A model generated the notes under the pieces. The model was given only the letters and a program-made list of their open reading frames with translations. It had not been told where the DNA came from and searched no databases. A DNA stretch of 64,000 nucleotides from an uncultured Collinsella sp. Its GTDB lineage: Bacteria; Actinomycetota; Coriobacteriia; Coriobacteriales; Coriobacteriaceae. The position numbers were made by a program, and so were the translations under genes. Shown piece by piece: positions 41,266 to 49,764 of the stretch. The DNA lies in the NCBI GenBank assembly GCA_934654835.1, contig CAKUGY010000001.1, positions 62,001 to 126,000 on the forward strand, in the 5' to 3' direction. Position 1 is the first letter of the stretch; every line of letters starts with the position of its first letter.

Positions 41266-42909
41266 CTAGTCGAGCGCTCGATACGAAAAATCGCTAAAGG
41301 TTGCTTTGAGTTTGCCGTATGCGAGATCGACCGCTCCGAGTCCCAACATGCCGCCAGTAAAATGCGGCCCCAAAATGTGCTCGTCGCCCAAGTTTTCCTC
41401 GGCAAATGAGCAACCGAGGTCCTCCCATCCATCGCCGCCATCGACAGCGAAGCACAGTTTGCCCGCGTGGGCGACGATACGAAGGCCGATCTTTCCCGCA
41501 GGGGAAAGCGTCTTGCGTCCATCGGTGCCCAGGGGCATCGAATACGAACCGTTATCGCAGACGAGCACATCTGCGACGCGCTCTCCATTCTTCTCGTCAA
41601 ACCCCACCAACAGGGCAACATAGCAGCGCGAATCGTACATTGCGACCATGCCCGCCGCCTGGTTATAGTTACCCGGCGCCACGTCCACATGGGTCACGGC
41701 CTCAAAAGAAAAATCTTGGATTCGGCGGACGACAAGCGTTTGGTCAAACAACGAGCTCAGAGAGTCGTTTCCCGTAAGGACCAACCCGTCCGTCTCGTCG
41801 ATTCGCACACGCAGATCGTCTATAACGCGTGGGGTCAACCATTCTTCACGCCACAGATCGCAATCAGGCTCAAACGACGTTGCGTAGGTGGTGTCGCGGC
41901 GGTACGGTTCGCTCTCGGTGCCGGCTGCGATACCAGCAGGAGCCGGAACCGCCAACTGGGGTTCGCTGCCGCCAGCGGAAAGGCGCGGCCAACCGTCAAT
42001 CCAATCAACACGCTGCAAAGCCGACTCGCGCCCCAAAGGAGACGTCGACGCCCCCGGAAGATGACGAGCACAAAGATGGCAGGCGTACCAAGAGCCATCG
42101 GGAGCCTCGACAAGATTGCCGTGCCCGCTCTTTAGAAGAATCGAAGACGTGCCGGCCGCCGAAACCAACGGATTGTTCGACATGGGTTCGTAATAGCCGT
42201 CGACAGTTCGAGAGCGCGCGACAATCGTTCGGTGATTGACGCCAGTGCCGCCCTCGGCAGCAAACAGATAGAACCAGCCGTCGTGCTCTAACACATGCGG
42301 CCCTTCGCACACACATGGAACATCGCCGGTGTGGTCAAAGATGCGCTTAGGGTCACCGACGCCACCGGTATATGTATTGAGCTCGTACATAAGAACGCCG
42401 TTAAACTTGTAATGGCCCTCTAATGGACGCCAATCCCACTGCGGAACCACCAGGCGACAGCCATCCTGCGCATGAACCAAGCAGGGATCGAACCCCTTGG
42501 CACCCAACTTGACGGGCTCGCTCCAAGGACCTTCGATGTTCCGCGCGCGCACCAGATAGTTATCAACGTCTTTAAAGGCTCCGCTCACGGTTTTTGCCAC
42601 AGAGTAGACCAGGTAGAACTCGCCCTTGGCATAGGTAAGATCCGGTGCCCAGACGCCACCGGACTCGGGAATTCCCCTCAAATCGAGCTTATCGAGAATA
42701 CCGCCCAGACTCTCCCAGTGCACCAGGTCACACGAGTGGTACAGGCTCACGCCCGGCAGCCAGGTAAACGTCGAGGTGACCATATAGTAGTCATCGCCTG
42801 CGCGGCACAAGCACGGATCGGGATGGAACCCCGGCAGAACGGGGTTGGCAAAAAAGGAGGCACCCGCAAAGCGCTTCGTAGTTTCTTGTGGCATGAGGAC
42901 TTCTTTCAT
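41266..42909 (-). CDS. GH43 glycosidase (arabinofuranosidase/xylosidase type)
   Basis: A 547-residue enzyme with an N-terminal five-bladed propeller (FANPVLPGFHPDPCLCRAGD with the catalytic base Asp, WAPDLTYAKGEFYLVYS, and DVPCVCEGPHVLEHDG with the acid Glu) and a C-terminal beta-sandwich (about 345-547) typical of subfamily 43_11 enzymes. It would remove arabinose or xylose from pectin side chains. No signal peptide. The ATG at 42909 has no strong RBS; an ATG at 42891 is possible. It sits between the GH28 and CE8 genes on the same strand, with short gaps, so it is in the pectin operon. Confidence 0.88.
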   Translation of the reverse strand: MKEVLMPQETTKRFAGASFFANPVLPGFHPDPCLCRAGDDYYMVTSTFTWLPGVSLYHSCDLVHWESLGGILDKLDLRGIPESGGVWAPDLTYAKGEFYLVYSVAKTVSGAFKDVDNYLVRARNIEGPWSEPVKLGAKGFDPCLVHAQDGCRLVVPQWDWRPLEGHYKFNGVLMYELNTYTGGVGDPKRIFDHTGDVPCVCEGPHVLEHDGWFYLFAAEGGTGVNHRTIVARSRTVDGYYEPMSNNPLVSAAGTSSILLKSGHGNLVEAPDGSWYACHLCARHLPGASTSPLGRESALQRVDWIDGWPRLSAGGSEPQLAVPAPAGIAAGTESEPYRRDTTYATSFEPDCDLWREEWLTPRVIDDLRVRIDETDGLVLTGNDSLSSLFDQTLVVRRIQDFSFEAVTHVDVAPGNYNQAAGMVAMYDSRCYVALLVGFDEKNGERVADVLVCDNGSYSMPLGTDGRKTLSPAGKIGLRIVAHAGKLCFAVDGGDGWEDLGCSFAEENLGDEHILGPHFTGGMLGLGAVDLAYGKLKATFSDFSYRALD

Positions 42910-42975
42910 CGGTGATAGCGATACAAAAATGCCGGCGTCAACATAGACGCCGGCGCAACTTCTTACGAACTTGTT

Positions 42976-44571
42976 TTAAGCGCGGATAACCTTGTCGACG
43001 TTTTGGAGTTGCAGTTCCTCGCCGTCCTGGCCCTCGATGCTCACGTTTTGCAGGTCGAGCACCTTGACGTTTTGCGCGATGATGCCCTGACGCACCATGG
43101 GCTCAACGCCGCAGGCCATGGCCGGGACAAAGGGCTCGGCATCCGCCGCGAAGGTCACGTGGACATCCTGGAACGTCAGGCGCGTCACTTTGCTCTCGGG
43201 CAGGCCCGTGATGTAGGCCGCGGCGGCATGGCAGTTGGCGGCCTCGATATCGCGGAACGTCGTGGCGCCAAAGCCGGGCGTGCGGTCGTCAACGGGCAGA
43301 GCCTCGCGGTTCTGGACATAGTCGGTCTTGCCGTCCTTGTCGCAGAAGTAGAACGAGTTGACCACGAAGGGCGTGAGCACCTTGTCCATGCGAATGTGCT
43401 CGAAGGTGATGCCCTCGTTGACGGCGTCCTTGCCGCGCCCGCGACGGGTCTTGACGCGCAGGCCGCGGTCGGTGCGCTCGAACAGACACTTGCTCACGGT
43501 AAGGTCCTTGATGCCGCCGGCGGCCTCGGAGCCCAGGACCACGGCGCCGTGGCCATCGTGCATGTAGCAGTGCGAGATCAGCACGTCGTGCGTTGCGGGG
43601 CGAAGCTCGGGCTCAATGCCCAGCTTGCCGCTCTTGATGGCGATGCAGTCGTCGCCCACCGAGAACTGGCAGCCCAGGATGCGGACAAAGCCGCAGCTCT
43701 CGGGATCGAAGCCGTCGGTGTTGTGGGAGTTCTTAGGGCCCTCGATGGACAGGCAGAGCGCATCGACGTGCTCGCACAGAATGGGATGGATGTTCCATGC
43801 CGGGCTGTTGCGGACGGTAAAGCCGGCCAGGCTCACGTTCTCGCACTCGGACAGGAAAATCATGCGCGGACGGGCGACCTCGCGGCCCTCCTCGGGACGG
43901 AAGATGTTCTTAAAGTCCTTGTTCCACCAGTTGTCCTCGGCAAAATCGGTCTGGCCGTCAATTGCACCGCGGCCATAGATGCACACGTCGTGCACGCTCA
44001 GGCCGGTAAAGGTGGAGCAATAGGTTGCAAAGCTCTCGCCCTCCCAACGGCCCAGCGGAGTCATGTCGGTACCGGCGTAACCGGCGCCCTCGTCGCCCTT
44101 GACCGTACCGGGGATGTAGGCAAGTGCCGCGCGGTCGTGGCGGGCCAGCAGCACGGCGCCCTCGGCAAGCTCGATGTTGATATGGCTCTTGAGGAAGAGC
44201 GACTTGATACGGTAGTTGCCGGCGGGAATCAGCACGCGGCCACCCTTGGGGCAGGCCATGATGGCAGCCTGGATGTTGGTGGTGTCGTCGTGCTTAGCAT
44301 CGCCCTTGGCACCGCAGTCGCGAACGTTAATGGTAAAAGGCTCTGCCGGCGTGGTGACGCCCACGCTCAGCTCGCGCTCGCCGCAAACAAAGCGGACCAA
44401 GTTGCGCTTGCCGGGAACCAGGCCGTCGACATAGGTCTCGACCGTGTTCGTGGTGCCGGCGGGCTCGTCGTTGACAAAGATCGCCCACGTATCGGCGCAG
44501 GTAAAGTAGCCGCCGTCGTCGAGCTCGATCACGGCCGCGCGGGCGTTACGCCAGATAACGTTCGTCTCCAT
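42976..44571 (-). CDS. GH28 polygalacturonase, cytoplasmic
   Basis: A 531-residue right-handed beta-helix enzyme that hydrolyses galacturonan by inversion. Family motifs: NSHNTDGFDPES (NTD), QFSVGDDCIAIKSGK (DD), MHDGHGAVVLGSE (GHG) and RGLRVKTRRGRG (RxK). An N-terminal beta domain (about 1-85, METNVIWRNARAAVIELDDG) precedes the catalytic fold, as in exo-acting bacterial members. No signal peptide, so it likely releases galacturonate from imported oligomers in the cytoplasm. The ATG at 44571 follows GAGGGAG. It is downstream of the GPH symporter gene, separated by a terminator-like hairpin. Confidence 0.92.
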   Translation of the reverse strand: METNVIWRNARAAVIELDDGGYFTCADTWAIFVNDEPAGTTNTVETYVDGLVPGKRNLVRFVCGERELSVGVTTPAEPFTINVRDCGAKGDAKHDDTTNIQAAIMACPKGGRVLIPAGNYRIKSLFLKSHINIELAEGAVLLARHDRAALAYIPGTVKGDEGAGYAGTDMTPLGRWEGESFATYCSTFTGLSVHDVCIYGRGAIDGQTDFAEDNWWNKDFKNIFRPEEGREVARPRMIFLSECENVSLAGFTVRNSPAWNIHPILCEHVDALCLSIEGPKNSHNTDGFDPESCGFVRILGCQFSVGDDCIAIKSGKLGIEPELRPATHDVLISHCYMHDGHGAVVLGSEAAGGIKDLTVSKCLFERTDRGLRVKTRRGRGKDAVNEGITFEHIRMDKVLTPFVVNSFYFCDKDGKTDYVQNREALPVDDRTPGFGATTFRDIEAANCHAAAAYITGLPESKVTRLTFQDVHVTFAADAEPFVPAMACGVEPMVRQGIIAQNVKVLDLQNVSIEGQDGEELQLQNVDKVIRA

Positions 44572-44625
44572 GGATTTCTCCCTCAAAAAGATTCTCTAAA
44601 AGTTAATTGTACGCTGTTGCAAAAA

Positions 44626-44665
44626 AGGGCCGTACCTGCCGGCGGATATCCGGTGGCACGGCCCT
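44626..44665 (-). terminator. Terminator after the GPH symporter gene
   Basis: AGGGCCGTACC...CCGG pairs with CCGG...GGCACGGCCCT; the minus strand continues with TTTTTTGC. It should end or weaken transcription from the transporter into GH28. Confidence 0.85.
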
Positions 44666-44688
44666 GTGGTTTGGACGATAGGCTAGCC

Positions 44689-46248
44689 CTACTCGGCGGG
44701 CGTCACGCTACCGTCCTGGAAGCCAACGTTGTTGTGAGCGAAGCAGTCCTCATACTTGAAGCCGGAGAGCTCCTCGCAGAGCGCCTTGACCTCGGGCTGA
44801 ACGTCGGCCATCTTGCCGCCCTCCTTGACGCGCTTGATCTCGTCGCAGAGGATGTCGCACTGCTCCTTGTCGATCTTGATGCCGCGGGCAAGGACAGCTG
44901 CGAGCAGGAAGAAGCCGGCGCAGCCGATGAGCATGTAACCGCAGATGTACAGAGGCACGGTTGCGGGCTGGGTCACAGCGTCGCTGTTGCCGGCGGTCTG
45001 AATGAAGCCGGAGGCAGCGAGGACGATAGCCCATGCGTTGACGGCGACAGCCTGGGCGATCTGCTGGCAGAGCTGCTGAGCGGAGCTGTAGATGCCCTCG
45101 CGACGACGCAGGGTGATGAGCTCATCGACATCGGGGATGTAGTTGAGCAGGACGTCGGGCAGATACTGGAAGCCAACGTAGAAGAACTTCCAGATGGCGA
45201 AGATGATAGGGTAGGCGATCATGGCGATGGCGACCGTGGAGGTGCCGTTGATCTGACCAAAGGCGAAGTAGTTGTACGCGATGATGCACGCGGCGCAACC
45301 GACGTTGGCCAGGTACCAAGACTTGTGGAAGCCCTTCTTGGCCATGAGGGCAACCCAGATAGCGGTGCAGACGATAGCGACGACCTTGCCGGGCATCTCC
45401 ATCACGGACTCGTAGGACTTAGGAATCTGCAGGCAGTAGACGATGAAGAAGGACAGGCAGGCAGACCAGCAGGCAGCAGCGAGCTTCGTGGAGACCTGTG
45501 CGTACAGAACCTTGCGGAAGGACTTGTTGCGGAAGGTGGAAACGACGTCGATGAAGAACTTCTTGATGCCCTCGCCGACGCTCTCGATCTTCTCCTGAGC
45601 GACCTCCTCGGGAGTGTGCTCCCAGGTGGACAGGTACACGCAGAGCAGCGAGATTGCCATGACCGAAGCGTTGATCGAGGCGATGATGAAGTAGCTGAAC
45701 GGGTTGGTCTCGCCGAAGGTGCCAAAGCCGAAGCCGACGAGTGCAGCCATCAGGAAGCCAGCAGCGTTACCAAAGAGGTGCTTGTAGCCGGTGAGGTACG
45801 TACGCTCCTTGAAGTCGTCGGTCATCTCGATGGTCAGCGGCGACAGGTTGGCGGTGCAGAACGTGTACGCGACGTTGTAGATCAGGTACAGCGCGAAGTA
45901 GTACGGGAAGCCGAACGGCGTGGCGACGAAGATGAGCGGCTCGGCGATCATCATCGGGATAGCCAGCAGAATCCAGAAACGGCGACGACCGAAGATACGG
46001 CCGATCTTGGTGGCGTAGAAGTTATCGGCCACGAAGCCCATCAGCGGGCAAAGGATGGCGTTGAGGTAAATGGCGAACGAGCTGATCAGAGCAGCCTCGC
46101 CTGCGGACAGGCCGCACTCCGTGGACAGGAACAGCACCATGTAGCTGTGCGTAAAGCTCAGGGCACCGGAGTTGAGCATACCGCCCATACCAAAGCCCAG
46201 GCGCGTCCAGAATGTGATCTTGCGCTTTTTGCCGATCTTGTTAGTCAT
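44689..46248 (-). CDS. GPH-family (glycoside-pentoside-hexuronide) sugar symporter
   Basis: A 519-residue, 12-helix transporter of the major facilitator superfamily, like the MelB/UidB group that couples sugar or uronide uptake to cations. Seen are RLGFGMGGMLNSGALSFTHS at helix 1, GFVADNFYATKIGRIFGRRR (the loop 2-3 motif), and a duplicated half later with LMAKKGFHKSWYLANVG. A cytoplasmic C-terminal tail follows (about 470-519). Its place at the head of the pectin genes, behind three TGAACGTT operators, points to uptake of galacturonides. The ATG at 46248 follows GAGGGAG; the frame opens upstream into the operator region. Confidence 0.88.
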   Translation of the reverse strand: MTNKIGKKRKITFWTRLGFGMGGMLNSGALSFTHSYMVLFLSTECGLSAGEAALISSFAIYLNAILCPLMGFVADNFYATKIGRIFGRRRFWILLAIPMMIAEPLIFVATPFGFPYYFALYLIYNVAYTFCTANLSPLTIEMTDDFKERTYLTGYKHLFGNAAGFLMAALVGFGFGTFGETNPFSYFIIASINASVMAISLLCVYLSTWEHTPEEVAQEKIESVGEGIKKFFIDVVSTFRNKSFRKVLYAQVSTKLAAACWSACLSFFIVYCLQIPKSYESVMEMPGKVVAIVCTAIWVALMAKKGFHKSWYLANVGCAACIIAYNYFAFGQINGTSTVAIAMIAYPIIFAIWKFFYVGFQYLPDVLLNYIPDVDELITLRRREGIYSSAQQLCQQIAQAVAVNAWAIVLAASGFIQTAGNSDAVTQPATVPLYICGYMLIGCAGFFLLAAVLARGIKIDKEQCDILCDEIKRVKEGGKMADVQPEVKALCEELSGFKYEDCFAHNNVGFQDGSVTPAE

Positions 46249-46324
46249 CGAGCTCCCTCTCTCTTCTCGATTGTCTTTGAACAAGACATTGAAGTCCACA
46301 CCGACGTCTGTCTGTATGTCGTTC

Positions 46325-46500
46325 AGGGTGAACGTTTAGCTAGATTATGCGCGATTCCTTACGTAAGGTGAACGTTCACTTGCATATTATCCCCGAACGG
46401 TCGATTTTTACCGCTGAACGGACACATTTGAGGCCCATGGCCCTATTTTTTGCTGGTAAAGATGTCATATTGGACAAATAGAAAAAGGTGAACGTTTATT
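46325..46500. promoter_or_regulatory. Three uronate-type operators before the symporter gene
   Basis: AGGGTGAACGTTTA (46325-46338), GGTGAACGTTCAC (46367-46379) and AGGTGAACGTTTATT (46486-46500). Their spacing of about 40 and 120 bases would suit looping by a LacI-type tetramer. The 350-base gap contains nothing else but a terminator. Confidence 0.7.
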
Positions 46501-46532
46501 ATGATTTCCTTTTTCATGCACACCGTAAGCAA

Positions 46533-46568
46533 AACGGTCCCGCCGGGACTACTCCCGACGGGACCGTT
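46533..46568 (-). terminator. Terminator of the uxaCBA unit
   Basis: AACGGTCCCG / CGGGACCGTT with an inner CGGGACTACTCCCG hairpin, 31 bases past the uxaA stop on the minus strand, followed by TTGCTTACGG. Confidence 0.8.
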
Positions 46569-46599
46569 ATATAGGAACTATGCTCGGATGCGCTTGCCC

Positions 46600-48084
46600 C
46601 TACAGGCAGACGCCGTCCTTCCAGATGCTGATCTCGTGGCAGCCGCGACGCTCGGCACTCGTAAGTTTGCCGCTCGCCGTCTCAAGCACCAGCTGGTACA
46701 AGTCCTCGGCAGCCTCATCGAGCGTACGCTCGCCCGTAGCCACCACACCGGCGTTAAAGTCCATCCAGTTGGCCTTATGGTCGCACAGACGCTGGTTGGT
46801 GAACACCTTGAGCGTGGGCGCCGGTGCGCCAAACGGCGTACCGCGACCGGTCGAGAACAGGATCATATGGCAACCGGCGGCGGTGAGCGCCGTGGTCGAC
46901 ACCATGTCGTTGCCCGGGCCGCACAGCATATTCAGACCATGCTTGGTGGCCTGGCCGGCGTACGGTAGCACGTCGACGATGGGCGCGGAGCCGCCCTTTT
47001 GCACGCAACCGCAGCTCTTGTCTTCGAGCGTAGTGATGCCACCGTCCTTGTTGCCGGGGCTCGGGTTTTCGTAGACGACCTCGCCGTGGCTGATGAAGTA
47101 GTCCTTAAAGCCGTTGAGCATGTCGGAGGCTGCGTTAAAGACCTGATCGTTCTCACAGCGGTCGAGCAGGATGCTCTCGGCGCCAAACATCTCAGGCACC
47201 TCGGTCAGTACCGACGTGCCGCCGCGCGCGACGACCATATCGCTCACGCGACCGATCGTGGGGTTGGCGGTAATGCCCGAAAGACCGTCGGAGCCGCCGC
47301 ACTTAAGACCGATGACCAACTCGGAAGCCGGAATGGGCTCGCGCTTGGCCTGCTTGGCGAGGTCGGCCAGCTCGGTTAGGATCTTGTGGCCCTCGACCTG
47401 CTCGTCGGCAACGTCCTGGCAGGTGAGGAAGCGGACGCGTTCGCGATCGAAGTCACCGAGCTCGTCGAGCACCTGCTGATGCGTGCAGTTTTCGCAACCG
47501 AGCGACAGGAACAGCACGCCCGCCGCATTGGGGTGACGCGAGAGCGCCACCAGCAGACGACGCGTCTGGGCGTGGTCGGCGCCGGTCTGCGAGCAGCCGA
47601 AGGGGTGCGGGAAGTAGTAGACGCCCTCGAGCGAACCCTCGACCAGGTCCTGAGCCTGCTCGCACATAGCGCGTGCGACCTCGTTGACGCAGCCGACCGT
47701 GGGGATAATCCACAGCTCGTTGCGCGTGGCGGCACGGCCGTCGGCGCGGCGGAAGCCCATAAAGATCTCGGGCTCAACGGGATTTACGACCGGATGCGTG
47801 GAGTTGTAGGTGTACTCGACCTCACCCGAAAGGTTGGTCTTCACATTGTGTGTGTGAAGCCACTGACCGGGTTGGATGTCGCCCGTCACGTGTCCGATGG
47901 GCAGGCCGTACTTGATGACGTCCTCCCCCGCGGCAATCGCGCGCACGGCCATCTTGTGGCCCTGCGGGATATCCTCCACGGCCACGACCTCGCCCATGCC
48001 GGGTACCGCGACGGCGGTACCCTTGGCGAGCGGCGACAGCGCAACAATCACGTTATCGGCCGGATTGATCTGGATAGTGTTCAT
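46600..48084 (-). CDS. uxaA: Altronate dehydratase
   Basis: Converts D-altronate to KDG, third step of galacturonate breakdown. The 494-residue protein has the N-terminal SAF-like part (PLGIGHVTGDIQPGQWLHTHN region: YGLPIGHVTGDIQPG, HTHNVKTNL), and the UxaA/GarD catalytic part with GFRRADGRAATRNELWIIP, FPHPFGCSQTGADHAQT, GCENCTHQQVLDELG and VIGLKCGGSDGLSGITANP. The N-terminal ATG at 48084 is preferred over the open frame to 48156. It follows uxaB by about 80 bases and uses Fe2+ in characterised relatives. It completes a full Uxa set in gene order C, B, A. Confidence 0.94.
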   Translation of the reverse strand: MNTIQINPADNVIVALSPLAKGTAVAVPGMGEVVAVEDIPQGHKMAVRAIAAGEDVIKYGLPIGHVTGDIQPGQWLHTHNVKTNLSGEVEYTYNSTHPVVNPVEPEIFMGFRRADGRAATRNELWIIPTVGCVNEVARAMCEQAQDLVEGSLEGVYYFPHPFGCSQTGADHAQTRRLLVALSRHPNAAGVLFLSLGCENCTHQQVLDELGDFDRERVRFLTCQDVADEQVEGHKILTELADLAKQAKREPIPASELVIGLKCGGSDGLSGITANPTIGRVSDMVVARGGTSVLTEVPEMFGAESILLDRCENDQVFNAASDMLNGFKDYFISHGEVVYENPSPGNKDGGITTLEDKSCGCVQKGGSAPIVDVLPYAGQATKHGLNMLCGPGNDMVSTTALTAAGCHMILFSTGRGTPFGAPAPTLKVFTNQRLCDHKANWMDFNAGVVATGERTLDEAAEDLYQLVLETASGKLTSAERRGCHEISIWKDGVCL

Positions 48085-48162
48085 TACAAAGAGTCCTAAC
48101 CCTACAGGTTGAGCAAAAATCGAGTGGCGCCCACCGGTTGGCCGGCGGGCGCACAAAAGGAT

Positions 48163-49677
48163 TTAGGCCTGGGCGTTGGCGAATGCCTGCTTGACGCCCT
48201 CGGCACGCACGACGGCGAGCGCGTCGACGACAAACTCCTCAAGACCGGCGATCTGCGTCAGGTCCTCGCCCCACATCTGCTCGTTGGTGAGCACGTCGTG
48301 CACCAACTCGGCATCGTCGGCGCCGGCGTGGGCGGCGTAGAAATCGAGCACGAAGGCGTCGTCCTGAGCGGTGTACTCGGTGCCGTCGGCGCGACGCAGG
48401 TGCAGGCCGTCGCCCTCGCGGGCAACGAGCTCCTGCGTGTAGAACGCGATGAGCGTGGCCAGGCTCGTGGACAGGCACTTGGGCAGGTTACCGGTCTCGG
48501 CAACATAGTCCTTGAGCGTGGGCAGGTCGCGGGCACGCCACTTGGCAGTGGAGTTGAGGCAGATGGAGAGCAGCGCGTGGTCGATAAACGGGTTATCGAA
48601 GCGGTTCTCGACGGCGGCGGCAAAGGCCTTGCAGTCCTCGACGTCCAGATCGGCGGCAAGGGTCGGAATGACCTCGTTGTAGAGCATGGTGTTCATAAAG
48701 CCGCGGACGGTCTCGTCGTGCATGCAGTCGCGCACGATATCGAAACCGGCAACCCAGGAGCCCGGGACGAAGGCGGTGTGTGCGCCGTTGAGGATGCGGA
48801 CCTTGCGCTTCTTGTACGGGGTGACATCAGGGGTCACAAAGACGCCCGGCAGACCGGCCTTCACGAAGGGCAGGCGCTCCTTGAGCGACTCGTCGCCCTG
48901 GATGCCCCACATCTGGAAGGGCTCGCGCACGGCCAGGAACGGATCCTCGTAGCCCAGACGTTCGGCCACGGCAGCGGCCTCCTTGGGATCGCGGATGCGG
49001 CCCGGGACGATGGTGTCGACGAGCGTGGTGCAGATGGTGCAGTCGTTGGCCATCCACTGCGCAAACTCGTCCTCCCAGCCCCAGTCGCTCACATACTGGT
49101 TCATGATGCGCAGCAGCTCCTCGCCGTTGTGGTCGATGAGCTCGCAGGCGAGCACGATAACGCCCGGCTTACCGGCGGCCCAGCGGGTGTGGAGCACCTG
49201 GGCGAGCTTGGCGGGGAAGCTCGCGGGCGGCATGTCGTCGGCCTTGCAGGACGGATCGTAGGCGATGCCGGCCTCGGTGGTGTTGGAGACGATGATCTCC
49301 AGGTCGTCGGATGCGGCGACCTCCATGATGGCGCGGTAGTCGGCCTCGCGATACGGGTTGAGGCAGCGGCTGCAGGCGCTGATCACGCGGGACTCGTCGA
49401 CCGTGTTGCCGTTCTCCTTGCCGCGCACCAGCACGGTGTACAGGTCGTCCTGGGCATTGATGCCGTCGGCAAAGCCAAAGGCGCCGCTGATGGGCTGCAC
49501 CATGACGATCTTGCCGTTCCAGCCGGTGGCCTCGTTGCCCATGTCAAAGAAGCGGTCCACGAAAGCGCGCAGGAAGTTGCCCTCGCCAAACTGCAGGACC
49601 TTCTCGGGGGCGTCCTTGGGAAGCAGGTAGCCCTCGTAGCCGATCTTCTCGAGCGTCTCGTAGCTGATGTTCTCCAT
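48163..49677 (-). CDS. uxaB: Tagaturonate reductase (altronate oxidoreductase)
   Basis: Reduces D-tagaturonate to D-altronate with NADH. The 504-residue protein is of the mannitol dehydrogenase family: KVLQFGEGNFLRAFVDRFF is the nucleotide site, NTTEAGIAYDPSCKADD and ACELIDHNGEELLRIM follow, and the catalytic lysine and histidine lie in YKKRKVRILNGAHTAFVPGS, a strong UxaB signature. AAGGAG lies before the ATG. It is central in the uxaC-uxaB-uxaA operon on the minus strand. Confidence 0.94.
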   Translation of the reverse strand: MENISYETLEKIGYEGYLLPKDAPEKVLQFGEGNFLRAFVDRFFDMGNEATGWNGKIVMVQPISGAFGFADGINAQDDLYTVLVRGKENGNTVDESRVISACSRCLNPYREADYRAIMEVAASDDLEIIVSNTTEAGIAYDPSCKADDMPPASFPAKLAQVLHTRWAAGKPGVIVLACELIDHNGEELLRIMNQYVSDWGWEDEFAQWMANDCTICTTLVDTIVPGRIRDPKEAAAVAERLGYEDPFLAVREPFQMWGIQGDESLKERLPFVKAGLPGVFVTPDVTPYKKRKVRILNGAHTAFVPGSWVAGFDIVRDCMHDETVRGFMNTMLYNEVIPTLAADLDVEDCKAFAAAVENRFDNPFIDHALLSICLNSTAKWRARDLPTLKDYVAETGNLPKCLSTSLATLIAFYTQELVAREGDGLHLRRADGTEYTAQDDAFVLDFYAAHAGADDAELVHDVLTNEQMWGEDLTQIAGLEEFVVDALAVVRAEGVKQAFANAQA

Positions 49678-49764
49678 CTGTGTCTCTCCTTAGATAGCTG
49701 TTAGCGTGTAAGCAAAACAGGGGCGCCGCGTGTGGCGACGACGCTCCCGGAACCAGGTTTGGAT

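Noticed and set aside
43003..46371. A 1122-codon open frame on the plus strand opposite GH28 and the symporter
   Set aside because: It is antisense to two well-supported genes, has low-complexity composition and no recognisable domain. High GC with strong codon bias makes long antisense frames common here (also 4877-6973, 25389-27260, 32628-34541, 49732-51246, 53897-55720).
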